Assembly (NCBI GenBank): GCA_964019425.1
Contig: OZ025825.1
Span: forward strand, 565,001 to 629,000
Source of the DNA: Flectonema sp. DT1601
Taxonomy: Eukaryota; Euglenozoa; Diplonemea; Diplonemida; Diplonemidae
Direction of reading: 5' to 3'
Length of the DNA stretch: 64,000 nucleotides
In this document: one piece after another, positions 29,325 through 39,656 of the stretch
Layout: each line of letters opens with the position of its first letter
Numbering within the stretch: the first letter of the stretch is position 1
Translations under genes and position numbers: made by a program
Notes under the pieces: generated by a model
What the model was told of the DNA's origin: nothing
Seen by the model: the letters and a program-made list of their open reading frames with translations, nothing else
Databases searched by the model: none

Positions 29325-32300
29325 TTGTGATTTGGTCAAACAACATTCGCTCAGTTCTGAAACCAGAAAATTACTTTCGATTGAACTGGGCACTGAAAGA
29401 AGAAAAGCCTGAAGTAGTACTACTGCAGGAAACGTGGTTATCAAAAGAAAAACACTTCGCTATCGAAGGATATGCAATCCACAGGCGAGACAGCACCATC
29501 AAGTCAGGTCATCGAGGACTCGTCACTCTGGTCAGAAATGATTTAAATAAGTTAACCCTTACACCACCGTAAGAACCCCCAAAACAACGGGTCCAAAATT
29601 TTACTGTTTTTTCAAAAAGAGAAAAGGTCCCCCCCCAGAAAACCTATGTACCAAACCGGACACAACTACTCCTACGGGTCAATAGCACCTGTCACCCACA
29701 CACCTAACGGTGCGTACCTTGGTGTGTTGTTGCGCATTCAGCAGAACTAACAAAGTCGGCAGTGTCGCAATAACGTACTCAACGGTTTCCATTCATAGCA
29801 GCTGCATGTTATTCCCTTCCCGTATTTTGAAAGATACTTCGTCAAGTGACGAATCGGAGCACACCGACGATGGATTAACAAATACTGTTGCATCCTCATC
29901 AGAACTGTGGACCGACATATTTCCCAAGTTGATTTTGGCCAGCTTTAGCAAATGGAAAATTTACCATTTAATAAAAACTATTGCGGCGCAACACGTAAGG
30001 AACATAAAAGACATCGCAATAATACCTCTCCCGTGAAATCGTTGTACTCAGAAATGCAAAATTTTCACTTAGCAAAAAAAATTTTTTTTTTCAGACTGAT
30101 ATATCAGCTCCGGTGGTGTAAGGGTTAATATTAAAACACCCCGACATCTCACATGACCAAACTGAGATATTAACAGTAGTACTTCAATCTAATCCGCCAT
30201 TGACAATTCACAATGTTTAACACCCGCCTGAAATCAAGGCAACAACCTGGAAGTTTATATCAGAGCCCGGCACATTGATTGCGGGTGACATTAATGGACA
30301 CCATTCAACTTGGTCAAATGGAAATACGAACATTACTGGTAACAGCTTCTACGAATGGTCACTAGAAGCAGCAATTCAAATTTTAAATAAACCTCAACAA
30401 CAAACAAGACCACAAAGCTCAGCTTCTCCGGATGTAATTGCATTAGATATTTCTTTGGATGCACAAATCGAACTCATGAAGGGATGGGGCAGCGATCACC
30501 TGCCACTCAAACTGACAATCGAAGATATCAAAACAGATGAATATTCAAAAGAGAGTTCTGGAACATGGAAATGGAAGTGGCATTGTGCCGATTGGAATTA
30601 TTATAAAATATTGTTGGAAAGGGCAGCGCCCAAATTAGAAAGAATTAAGAATGTGCAGAAACTTGCTAATAGGATCAACAACGAGATTCTGAGAGCAGCG
30701 AGTAGGGCCATCCCAGGCTACAACAAGAAGTCAAGTAGTACCTTCGCTGTGAGGGATTCAGAATTGGAAGATTTAATGGCAGAGACTGACCCTGATAATA
30801 CAGAATCAGAAGCAATTGAAAGAGGTATCAACATGATTAAACAGAAGATCATTGAGTGCGACATGACTGGAATGGACTACCGATGGGCCTTTAGAAAAGT
30901 TAAACAACTGGAAGGTAGAATGATGGACCATTCAATTACTAAGATTGTCGACGGTGAGAAGGAATTAACCGACCCGCGGGAGATGGCAGATGTCTTCACC
31001 AAAACATACGCAGACCAATTCAAATTCGAAGACGGTGAATCAACCTTACAAGGAATACCTGATGACAACTCGGTGGAATTTGGAATGCCTGAACTGGAAC
31101 GACAAATTTCAAAAACAAAGGAGAAGAAGGCACCTGGACCTGACCACATCTGGAACTCGATGTTAAAACAACTTCCAAAAGCTTTCCTCGAGCAACTACT
31201 AAGACTATTCAACCTCTCATGGCAACGATCAGCAGTACCCAGGTGCTGGAAAAGTGGAATGGTAATACCCATACTGAAACCTGATAAAGACAAGAAACAA
31301 GTCTTATCGTACAGACCGATAGCACTAACCTCGACCGTCTCGAAACTCTTTGAAAGAATGGTCGTAGAACAGATGCATCACCTGTTGAAAGACAGAATGA
31401 ATCCGAGGCAAGCAGCCTACAAACGAGGACGGGATTCCATTGAAAATCTCTGCATAGTTACAGACAAACTCAAAAGTGCCAAGGCAATGGGAGAAGAAGC
31501 GATATTAATCACCTTCGACCTACAAAAAGCCTTCGATGCAGTTCAACCGGTAACTCTTCTGAATAAGATGTCCAAAATAGGACTACCAACGAAATATCTA
31601 CGGTGTTCAAAACTACTTGACTAGTAGGAAGATTTCAACAAGGGTGAATGGAGTGAAGAGAGCATTCCGGAACATTCGAGTAGGAGTGCCACAAGGAAGC
31701 GTGCTGGGACCCCAGTTATTCTCTATCTTCATAAATGATTTGATAGATAAACTAGAGATGTACGAACCGACTGTCTTTGCAGATGATGTTGGAATAGTAA
31801 TAACCGCAGGCACTGTCAGCTGTTTAGAAAACAAGGTTAACAACGCAGTCAAAATATTTGAAAGGTGGGCACTTGACTCACACATCAAAATCAATAAGAA
31901 CCCTGGCAAGACGGAATACATTCACGTGAGGCCAAGTGGAACACATGACAAGTCCCCAGTAGTAGTATACTCTGAAGAACACACATTTAAATATGTGGTG
32001 GCCACGGCAGAACAAATGAGAAACCTTGTGAAGGATGATAACTCAACAACTGTAGTTTCAAAAGAAGAATTCGCCATCACTCACCTGTATGTCGTTCCAA
32101 AACATAAGATCAAAGTCAAGCTACCGAATAAACCGACGGTACTGAAAACAATGAGGATGAGTGCCAGCTTCTCACAACTGAAGAAAGTCCACAACAAGGC
32201 AGAAATAGATAAGATGCTGGAAAGAGTGGGACCCGGACTACACGGATTTGCCTATGCGGTTGGACGAAAAGTTCACAAGACGAATACCGTGCGGTGTCTG

Positions 32301-32437
32301 GGCGTACATTATGACGAGAAGTTAACCTTTAAGTCGCAAATTCAAAAGATGATGAAGGCTGCCGGTGACGGTGGTGTTGGCAGGGGTGTTGAAAGGTTTG
32401 CCTGGATGCTGCCAAAAGGGTGCTTCGAACAACTGAA
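29321..32437 (+). pseudogene. LINE-alpha ORF2 (copy G), split and broken
   Basis: Endonuclease start MIVIWSNNIRSVLKPENYF reads to the MITE at 29556 and resumes at 30129. Compared with E: a nonsense change near 30219 (TAC to TAA), a 2-nt deletion near 31604 and an internal deletion near 32355 that removes about 120 bp. It retains the 41-nt RT segment lost in E (FSIFINDLIDKLEMYEPTV near 31726), so it is the better reference for RT motifs: APGPDHIW (31131), SYRPIALTS (31309), DLQKAFDAVQ (31519), GVPQGSVLGPQL (31684), FADDVG (31775). RNase H is absent. Confidence 0.88.
29556..30124. mobile_element. piggyBac-type MITE inserted in LINE G
   Basis: 569 bp bounded by perfect 14-bp terminal inverted repeats (CCCTTACACCACCG / CGGTGGTGTAAGGG) and flanked on both sides by TTAA (29552-29555 and 30125-30128), the piggyBac target duplication. 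Removing the element and one TTAA restores the LINE sequence as seen in E apart from one base. Non-autonomous: the only frame inside (29710-30036) includes SSSDESEHTDDG, which resembles the acidic N-terminus of piggyBac transposases, so it is probably a deletion derivative. Its TIR differs from that of the piggyBac at 34825. Confidence 0.92.
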
Positions 32438-33103
32438 AATAAGGCTTTTGAATACCGGACCTCGGCCGACTATGGGTGGATCGCTTAAGTATCATCCATT
32501 TTCGGGACCAGTTCATTCGACAGGTGAGTTGTTACACATTTATTATCGGATGCCGACTATAGATGGATCATTCATTTTAGGGGTGAATTGCTGATGCAAA
32601 CCCTAAATGTTTTTTGTAACACTCCACCTGTTAATCGTCTAAGTTGTCCTGAAACAAGACCTACTAGTCCAGGATACTCAAACTATAATTTAACTGTAAT
32701 TCTCAAAGTACGACAAGAAAAAAACTTCTAAACGACTATGAGTAGTTGAGAGATAAATCTGAGGATACTCCAAAGTCAAGAGACGTGGTTCAGACAGAAG
32801 ATTTTGCCCAGGGTAGCTGGTCAAAACTGCCCTGATGATATCTAAGATAAGACCCCTGCAGCTGGCAGCACCCGAGTAACATTAGTAGCGATTCACAGAT
32901 GCTGCAAAGAAAGCAAAGGCATTCCTACAAGGAGAACGGGATCAGGACGGTTTTTCTGCCTTGATACTCCCACATTCGCTGTGGATGGCTGACTTCAGTT
33001 TAGCTACGGTGAGTGGTTCTCGGATGATGTTACAAACATCTCATTCAGCAACTCTGGACCCTCGGCCACGACCGTTCAGATGGTTTCTTCTCCTCATCTA
33101 GTA
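32438..33103. other. Unassigned sequence after LINE G
   Basis: No complete gene seen. Two diverged direct repeats (CCGACTATGGGTGGATC near 32466 and CCGACTATAGATGGATC near 32551) lie close to the LINE break. Toward 33000 the sequence reads in part like the N-terminal side of the LRR relic that follows. Confidence 0.35.
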
Positions 33104-33400
33104 AGGTTATAAAGATCAATCTGCCTGGTCTTCAATACGTCACATCTGTTGGTAATCAGTTCCTCAGTAATTGCAATTCACTGTCATCTGTAGACTTATC
33201 AAGTCTCAGCAACGTGTTAGCTTAGTTAATGTTTATCCCTCACATCTCTGGACTTATCAGGTCTCAGCAATGTTTCAGTTATTGGAGACTATGTCACTCA
33301 TATCTGTGGACTTATCAAGTCTCAGCAATATTTCAGTTGTTGGAAATAAATTTCTTTTTGGATGTTTATCGCTTACTTCCTTAGATTTAACATCATGAAT
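33104..33400 (+). pseudogene. BspA-type leucine-rich-repeat gene relic
   Basis: Three consecutive LRR_5-like units spread over two frames: INLPGLQYVTSVGNQFLS then NCNSLSSVDLSSLSNV, a middle unit around SLDLSGLSNVSVIGD, and SLISVDLSSLSNISVVGNKF then LFGCLSLTSLDLTS. The 23-residue period with S-x-SVDLSSLSNV-x-x-VG-x-x-F is the pattern of BspA-like surface proteins found in many protists. Stops and frame changes between the units show it is not functional. No start or full-length ORF found. Confidence 0.65.
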
Positions 33401-33794
33401 GTGGAATTCGTTGGAAGTAATTTCCAAATTTGTTTATCCATTAACAGAAACGAACTGCATACGAGCATAAGGAATTTACATAAATCACATAAGTGTTGTT
33501 TTTGGTTGTGCGTTGTTCTCTTTGTTTTATTTCGAGGTATTTTATTTGATGGTGTTTTCAGAAAAGAAGATGTGTTCGCTCACACACTCTTAACAAGTGT
33601 TGTTAGTTGTATTCCCTTGATTGGGTCTAGTTGGAAAACACCTTCGGACTTACAAATTGTCGTTCCCCGTTTTCGATAATGTTTTTGGTAAGATATTTAC
33701 ACTAAAGTATTATATTTCTTTGGGTTAGAGAGAGGGAGAGCGGAGAAATAGATAACTGCGGCACGCATTCATTTTAAACAAAGCTGGTGCTAGA

Positions 33795-34115
33795 ATGTCA
33801 CACTACATAGTGGCCCTTGTCTCCTTTGATTCCATTATTGTTAGAGACATTCTCAAAGGAGCGACAGACCGACGATTATCATTCGACCATTTTGACAGAC
33901 ATTTTAAACGACCAGAAAATTGTTTTCACATGATTTTAAGAAAAACTCTGCAGGATAATAATAATGACAACGACTGTACCATGGCACCCTCGAATGAAGG
34001 AATTCTACTCCTCACCAACACTAAGGAAAAGCGCAAGAAAGACGACTTCAGCTCCGATAAAGGAGAACTCGCACTCGTAATAAAACGAACAGATGTAGAA
34101 GAGATAGAACGCTGA
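33795..34115 (+). CDS. Hypothetical small ORF, 106 residues
   Basis: ATG to stop; contains a basic/acidic mixture (NNNDNDCTMAPSN, KEKRKKDDFSSDKGE). No domain, signal or homologue recognised, and no codon evidence that it is real. It lies between the LRR relic and a MITE, with nothing co-oriented nearby. Could be chance. Confidence 0.2.
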   Translation: MSHYIVALVSFDSIIVRDILKGATDRRLSFDHFDRHFKRPENCFHMILRKTLQDNNNDNDCTMAPSNEGILLLTNTKEKRKKDDFSSDKGELALVIKRTDVEEIER

Positions 34116-34185
34116 TCAAAAGCAAATATATGCTAGCCCGTCCTGGAGAGCTCCGATGGACATTAAGAAATCAGTTCTTTTGAAA

Positions 34186-34465
34186 TACTGCAACTGGAAA
34201 TATTACTGCGCTGAATAATTACTGCGGGGAAATATTACTGCGTGGAAAAATTAGTGCGGTTTTTTCCACTAGGTGGTAGAAAAAAAATTGGTTGCTTTTT
34301 TGCTGTGTAAGGCACCAGCAGAAAATTGCAGCTGGGAAAAAATCAATTCTGAGCAGAAATATTAGTGCGGTGGAAATATTACTGCGTGGAAAAATTAGTG
34401 TGGTTTTTTGCAGATTTGGAAATTAGTGCAGTTTTTTCCACGCAGTAATATTTCCAGTTGCAGTA
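34186..34465. mobile_element. TA-flanked MITE with internal sub-repeats
   Basis: 280 bp with 25-bp perfect terminal inverted repeats beginning TACTGCAACTGGAAATATTA. The outermost TA on each side may be a TA target duplication (Tc1/mariner style), leaving CTGCAACTGG as the true end. Inside, GAAATATTACTGCG and TGGAAAAATTAGTGCGG recur three to four times, so the element is built of its own ends. No coding capacity. Confidence 0.8.
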
Positions 34466-34824
34466 GACCAATTGATGGATCCGATTTATTAATTAACTTG
34501 CTCATCTCTCTATTTTACTCCTTTAAAACTATTTCCCTTTTCTTTCTAAATTAATCTCTCCTCTCTACTTAGTCAACGGACAAGATTTAACCTGGACCCC
34601 TTCTAGCTCTCCACCCAGCAACGAACAACGTTTAGCCTATGTTTTTTACCGTTCGAAGTTAGGTATGCTTTTAGGGCACGAAAGGCTATGAGCCTAGCGG
34701 ATAAGTGGTTTCTGATCGTGTTAAGATAACCCCCCTCTCTCTGAGGGTAGAAGTCGATACCCGCCTACAAAAAACTTCTGTAAGCACGAGGTTTCTTCGA
34801 ATACTTTTAGTTCTCTTCCTTTAA

Positions 34825-36962
34825 CCCATTAAGGACGGGGGGTCCACTACAGTGGTTTTTTTGAAATTTTATTTTCGCTAAGGGGAAAACCCGGCTAACG
34901 CTACCCAGGGGGGGTGTAATCGAGGCCGTTTCGCGACGAATCTTGGGTGGGATGGCGTGGTTCGCTGTGTTTTTATTCATGAAATTTAAAACTAATAATC
35001 AATTTTTTACCACTTAGCAAGAAGTTTCGTATGCCTGTTGAAATCGATTCAAGTTCGGCGTCCAGTGAAGGTCCGATGATGATGGATTCTGTATCGGAGT
35101 CGTCATCTGACAGCAACACAGCAAAGGTACCAAAGTGGGGGGGCAAAATCAAGAGAATTTCCAGAAAAAAATGGAGAGGACCTACTCAGAGTGTGAACGG
35201 CTTGAATGAAATGAGCGAATTGAAGGCATTCCAACTCATTTTCACTGATCGTGTGCTAAAAATGATTATTCGACACACCCTTGCCTACTCGATTGACAAA
35301 AAGAAGTCTCTGAAGTCACTAGAAGTTGGTGAACTGAAATGCTTTCTGGGATTGCACATTTTAATGAGCCTCAGTTACAAGCAAAACGTTAAGGACTACT
35401 GGGTTGGTCCATTAAGAGGAGGTCACATGCCATACTTTGGTGTGCACATGAGCCGTGATCGGTTCCTTTTAATTCGAAGGTGTCTTCATTTTTCTGCCGC
35501 AGACCATCGTGCCCATGACGATAACAATCTCAGAAAGATTCAAAACCTGGTGAATGTCATCGTCCCTAAATGGGCAGCTATTAATAACCCATGCAAGCAA
35601 CTCTCAATCGATGAAAGTATTATCGCTACCAGAGGAAGGCTTCCGCAAGGCTTGAGAGTCTACGAACCCAGAAAGCGTAGCAGATACGGAATGAAGCTGT
35701 ATGTGCTTGCGGAGTCAGCGACAGGCTACATATTGAATGTAATTTTCCACACTGCTAACAAACGCAGTCCTGCTTCTTATGTTCATAGTCTTGTTAAACC
35801 TTATAAGAACAAAGGACATTGGGTGGCGTTTGACAATTTTTATTCGTCATACACACTCTTTATTTCGATGTTGATGAAAGGGTTCCACTGTGTTGGAACA
35901 GTCCGACGGAACAGAAAGGGAGTTCCTGATGTTACAAAACCGAAGGCTACCCCTGGACCGGGACGACTAAGCAAAGAGGAAGTGAAAGAAAGACCGAAGA
36001 ATTTTACTGCTTCTTACCTTCAGTCACAACACGGCATCCACCATATAAAGTGGAGAGACTCAAAGGATGTGCATCTTTTCAGTACTCTTCCCTTAAGTGA
36101 GCACTATGTCGATGCACTTCGCTGGATTAAGAAGAAAAATAAAAAAGTAAAAGTGCCGATCAAACTACCGGTGCAGGTAGACAGGTACAACAAGACGATG
36201 GGAGGTGTTGACCTGATGGATAGCGTGAAGGCAAGGGCGAACAGAAACCTTCGAACTAAACGATGGCATCTAAAGGTTTTCGACTACTTGCTGAAAGTTT
36301 CGATGTTCAACACGTTTACCCTTCAAAAGAAATGCGGTAAGCATACTGGTACCTACATACGGTATGTAGAGGAGCTCGCTATGCAACTCGTCAGTGACGG
36401 GACATCGAGAGACAAGACAACCGATACCACATCTACTATTGACTCAGATTCGCACTTCCCATGCATATTCAACACCACTGAGCACTATCCAGCCACACTT
36501 GGTGCTGCTAGACAATGTAGACAATGTAAGTATCACGAAACTCGAGCGAGGACTATTTATGGATGCCCGGGGTGTAAGGTTTTTATGTGTCCTATACCCT
36601 GTTTTGGCGAATACCACTTCAATCTTACAAAGGAGAGAATATTTGCGTCCCATACCACCACCTCTGTGTCGGGAGGTGCTATCCGGGAAGAATGTATTGA
36701 GAGGAAGACCCCTGCACCCGCAACAACATCAAAATTGAAGAGGCTCAAGGAGTCATAAGAACTGAGCTTATTTTTGTCTTTGGTGGTGTTTTCATTTGTT
36801 CTGTTCACCCTTTAGGTGGTGAATGTGTGCGTATTTTTAACGGGCAGGCAATGGCGGTTCACTTTGTCACATCACCTTTCCGAGCCCCCCTACCCCTTTT
36901 CCCCGTTTGCTCTTTTTTCAAAAAAAGTCAAAAAACCGGTTTTTACCCCCGTCCATAATGGG
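34825..36962 (+). mobile_element. piggyBac DNA transposon, structurally complete
   Basis: 2138 bp, flanked by TTAA at 34821-34824 and 36963-36966. Terminal inverted repeats of 15 bp, CCCATTAAGGACGGG at the left and CCCGTCCATAATGGG at the right, pair at 14 of 15 positions. One long ORF fills the interior. 5' and 3' non-coding parts are about 200 bp each. Ends, target duplication and ORF are all present, so it looks autonomous. Confidence 0.94.
35031..36758 (+). CDS. piggyBac transposase
   Basis: 575 residues, uninterrupted. Acidic/serine N-terminus (SSASSEGPMMMDSVSESSSDS), then the DDE_Tnp_1_7 core. The three catalytic aspartates are D194 (LSIDES), D268 (VAFDNFYSSY) and D394 (TMGGVDLMD), matching the D268, D346 and D447 of the moth piggyBac enzyme in motif context. 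C-terminal cysteine-rich zinc domain from C496: C-x2-C-x12-C-x2-C-x4-C-x3-C (CRQC, CPGC, CPIPC). Catalyses excision and reinsertion at TTAA by a hairpin intermediate without leaving a footprint. Start chosen at the first ATG after the left end; no better upstream codon. The final basic run KTPAPATTSKLKRLKES may aid nuclear import. Confidence 0.95.
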   Translation: MPVEIDSSSASSEGPMMMDSVSESSSDSNTAKVPKWGGKIKRISRKKWRGPTQSVNGLNEMSELKAFQLIFTDRVLKMIIRHTLAYSIDKKKSLKSLEVGELKCFLGLHILMSLSYKQNVKDYWVGPLRGGHMPYFGVHMSRDRFLLIRRCLHFSAADHRAHDDNNLRKIQNLVNVIVPKWAAINNPCKQLSIDESIIATRGRLPQGLRVYEPRKRSRYGMKLYVLAESATGYILNVIFHTANKRSPASYVHSLVKPYKNKGHWVAFDNFYSSYTLFISMLMKGFHCVGTVRRNRKGVPDVTKPKATPGPGRLSKEEVKERPKNFTASYLQSQHGIHHIKWRDSKDVHLFSTLPLSEHYVDALRWIKKKNKKVKVPIKLPVQVDRYNKTMGGVDLMDSVKARANRNLRTKRWHLKVFDYLLKVSMFNTFTLQKKCGKHTGTYIRYVEELAMQLVSDGTSRDKTTDTTSTIDSDSHFPCIFNTTEHYPATLGAARQCRQCKYHETRARTIYGCPGCKVFMCPIPCFGEYHFNLTKERIFASHTTTSVSGGAIREECIERKTPAPATTSKLKRLKES

Positions 36963-36966
36963 TTAA

Positions 36967-39640
36967 AGAGAAAAAGCCGCCGCTTTAGGCAAAAAAATAA
37001 TAACCAAAGATTTCACATGCGACACCCGAACTATTTTAGGACGGGACCCAATGCAAAGGGGTATAACTTTGCAAAAAAACCCGGAGGGGTTGAAAACTCA
37101 AAGTTTTGGGTTGATTCCCAAAACAATAACAAAAAACAATAACCAAAGATTTCAATCAAAAAACGTTTCTAGACCCCATTTTTCCCGCCCCCATTCCCAT
37201 TCACCAGTCAATGCAAACAAAGCGCTACGGACAGCGCTTTTTAAAGTCCTGCCTTTAAGGGACTTCCTTCTCCGGAAAATCACGCACACCGGCAAGACTC
37301 TACGTGTTTTAGTAGAACAGCGAAGCGGTAAACAGCTACCGTTTAATGCAATTAATACAGCAATTCGCAGCGTGGGTGCGGGGAACCTAGATGAAAAAAG
37401 TAGATCATCTGTTTGCCAAACCACCACAGCAGTTACGGGCAACAACGAGGCGGCCGTCTTAGGCACTCGCCGCTGTCCAACTTCCACCATCGAAGCGAAA
37501 ATGTGCAACACCGAAACAAGCGAAACTTCGATGGTATTGACTGGAAGTTATATGTGAAGAGCTGCAATAGGCAAAGGATGTCATTTCTAAGAAGAAACCT
37601 CTCTCGTCGTAAAATCCGCGGAAAACAACCCGGACTTCTCGCGGCGTAATCTATGCACTGTTTAGGCGCTCCGACGGCAAAGTAATATACGTCGGCCAGA
37701 CAGCTAATTCAGCACTGGAGCGAGCGCAGTCCCACTGGTACCAGGCAAAAAAGTGGTCACGTGACAGAAGACAGAACGAAAACCGTCTGATGCAATACCT
37801 GTCACAGGAAAGACTACCTCCACTGGCAATCCCAAGGGCAATCCCCGAGAAAATCCCAAGCAATCATTACCACAATGCTTCGGACTTCTACAGAGCTGCT
37901 GCCCCTCGAGAGCAGCATTATATTAATAGTTTTGGAAAACTTCTAAATGTGAGAGGTTATTACTCACCAAAACTAAGCTCTCAACGATCGAGAAAACACC
38001 AAAACCGCCCGCCACGCCCTGTTCGCCAACAACAGATGCCATCTTTCAAGTCACAGAATGTATACAAGCGGAACAGGTTTTATTTCAGTGAAGTTAACGA
38101 TGATGGCGAGGACTTTGAATTATTCCAACAATCGAAACCAACCGCAACAATTACATTAGAAAATGGTGTGTCCTTTGAAGTTGAGACTTCCAACAAATGG
38201 CTGCCATCGAAGCTCAACTTTTTATTTGCTATGCCTGAAGACGAGTTTTCGAACTACGACTTTACTCGTTGGCAAACAAATACAACTACAAAGGTACTTC
38301 AATTCCTTCGTTCTAATTTCCACCAAGAACGTTACACAGCCCGTGTAAAGTACCTCGAGAGCTGCTTTATGGAAAGATTGAATCCAGCAACACTACGCCG
38401 TCTCAAAAACAAAAAGGAAGCAAACAGCTACTGGCTTAAACTAAACGTCAGCCACAAGGCCTTAGATAGATTGAATCTAGGAGCAATTCTACACAGTGAC
38501 GAAATTAAGGCAGTCTGTCCAAATTTAAAAACCTTAAGCAGAACTAGAATCTGTCACAAACTGGGTACAACTGTAGGAGATATTGTATTAAACGCCACCT
38601 CTGTTGGGAATGGATGCGATGAACCCAGAGTTCCAAAGCACCCCGCTGCAGCAATGGACTCGCTCGAAAGCGACATAGCAGTTTACGTAGATAAAGCTTA
38701 CAGAAACACCACTGACGATATTAAACTTCGCTTCAAAAACGTAATTCTTAAGCATCTCCACACCAAACTGAGCCGAGACCTTTCATTCCTTGACTCCCCG
38801 CTGTCAAGCAAAGCTCTCCAAGAACTTTCTTCACTACAAAATTCGATGGTTCTCTTAAAAGTAGACAAAGGACAACATCCTTCTACCTGAGTCTCCTCAG
38901 CAAACAATTAGGAGGTCCAGCCTATCAACAATTGAAAGCAACAGAGAAACCACTCTAGCCTTCTTAGCTGAGAATAATAAAATCTTAGGAAACAAGCATG
39001 CAGATTGACTACCACATCTCTACGGCATGATTAAATTACACAAGTCAGCTATTGGGATGAGATGGATTTCGGGAGCCTCTTCACTCACAGGAACGGAGAA
39101 GCAACGCCAATTAGACAAGGAGCACAAAACGGCACCCGCAACAGCCACAACACGCCCATCTGCATCTATCAAGTATTCTTAAAAATGTAATGGCTTTACT
39201 AAAAGAAAAAGATATGAATTCAAAATACAAACGTTATTGGATAGTCGAATCTGATAAAGACATAGCTGCTGATATTAAATTAAACACAACTCGACTAAAA
39301 GGCCTATCTCAAAACACACGACTTCACTACGATGTATACATGACTCCCCCACCAGGAGATCAAAGATAAAGTGAATGAAGCAATTAAAGAAGCATTCGAA
39401 TTCAAGAATATTATGCGACTCGAATCTAATGACCCTGCGACCTACCGTGCTTTATCACAGTTGGAATGTAGAGCGCTTCTAGGCTTTTGTGGATAATTCT
39501 CTAATATCAATGAGAGGAAAACTATGGAGACAAGTAGTTGGCATTCCCATGGGCGGCAACGCAAGTAGCGATATAGCTAATCTTGTCTTTTTCGTCGCTT
39601 ACAGGGATACCATGATTAAACTTTATTGTTATTGATTTCC
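36967..39640 (+). mobile_element. Penelope-like element with N-terminal GIY-YIG, degraded
   Basis: Between the piggyBac target site and about 39640 lies a broken retroelement whose GIY-YIG nuclease precedes the reverse transcriptase. Classical Penelope elements have the nuclease at the C-terminus; the Naiad/Chlamys type described from protists, algae and invertebrates has it first. A 17-bp direct repeat (AATAACCAAAGATTTCA at 36998 and 37138) lies near the left end, possibly a remnant of the tandem ends such elements form. The right end is lost inside the RT region. Confidence 0.65.
37613..39625 (+). pseudogene. GIY-YIG plus RT polyprotein relic
   Basis: An open frame from 37613 to 38890 starts with a GIY-YIG module: GVIYALFRRSDGKVIYVGQT, then ALERAQSHW (about 37643-37720). 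A basic linker and an N-terminal RT extension follow (KKEANSYWLKLNVSHKALDRLNL, DIAVYVDKAYRN, LLKVDKG at the end). Further RT motifs can be read in other frames downstream: HLYGMIKLHKS with GMRWISG near 39020-39075, and GIPMGGNASSDIANLVFF near 39540-39590, which fits the Penelope-type RT motif GIPMG-x-N better than LINE RTs. The catalytic DD box was not identified. Not functional as it stands. The GIY-YIG identification is good; assignment to the Naiad type is inferred from domain order. Confidence 0.62.
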
Positions 39641-39656
39641 CAACACAACCCCTAAA

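Larger units (their letters stand above)
27465..32437 (+). mobile_element. LINE-alpha copy G, interrupted by a MITE, 3' end missing
   Basis: Starts with the ORF1 ATG directly on a long A-run, so it has no 5'UTR. ORF1 and ORF2 are recognisable throughout. A 569-bp piggyBac-type MITE splits ORF2 at 29556-30124. Near 32355 a deletion joins two parts of ORF2, and the copy ends near 32437 without RNase H, 3'UTR or tail. Confidence 0.88.

Noticed and set aside
37613-38890. GIY-YIG as a homing endonuclease or UvrC-like repair protein
   Set aside because: It is followed in the same region by Penelope-type RT motifs (GIPMGGN) and lies among retroelements.
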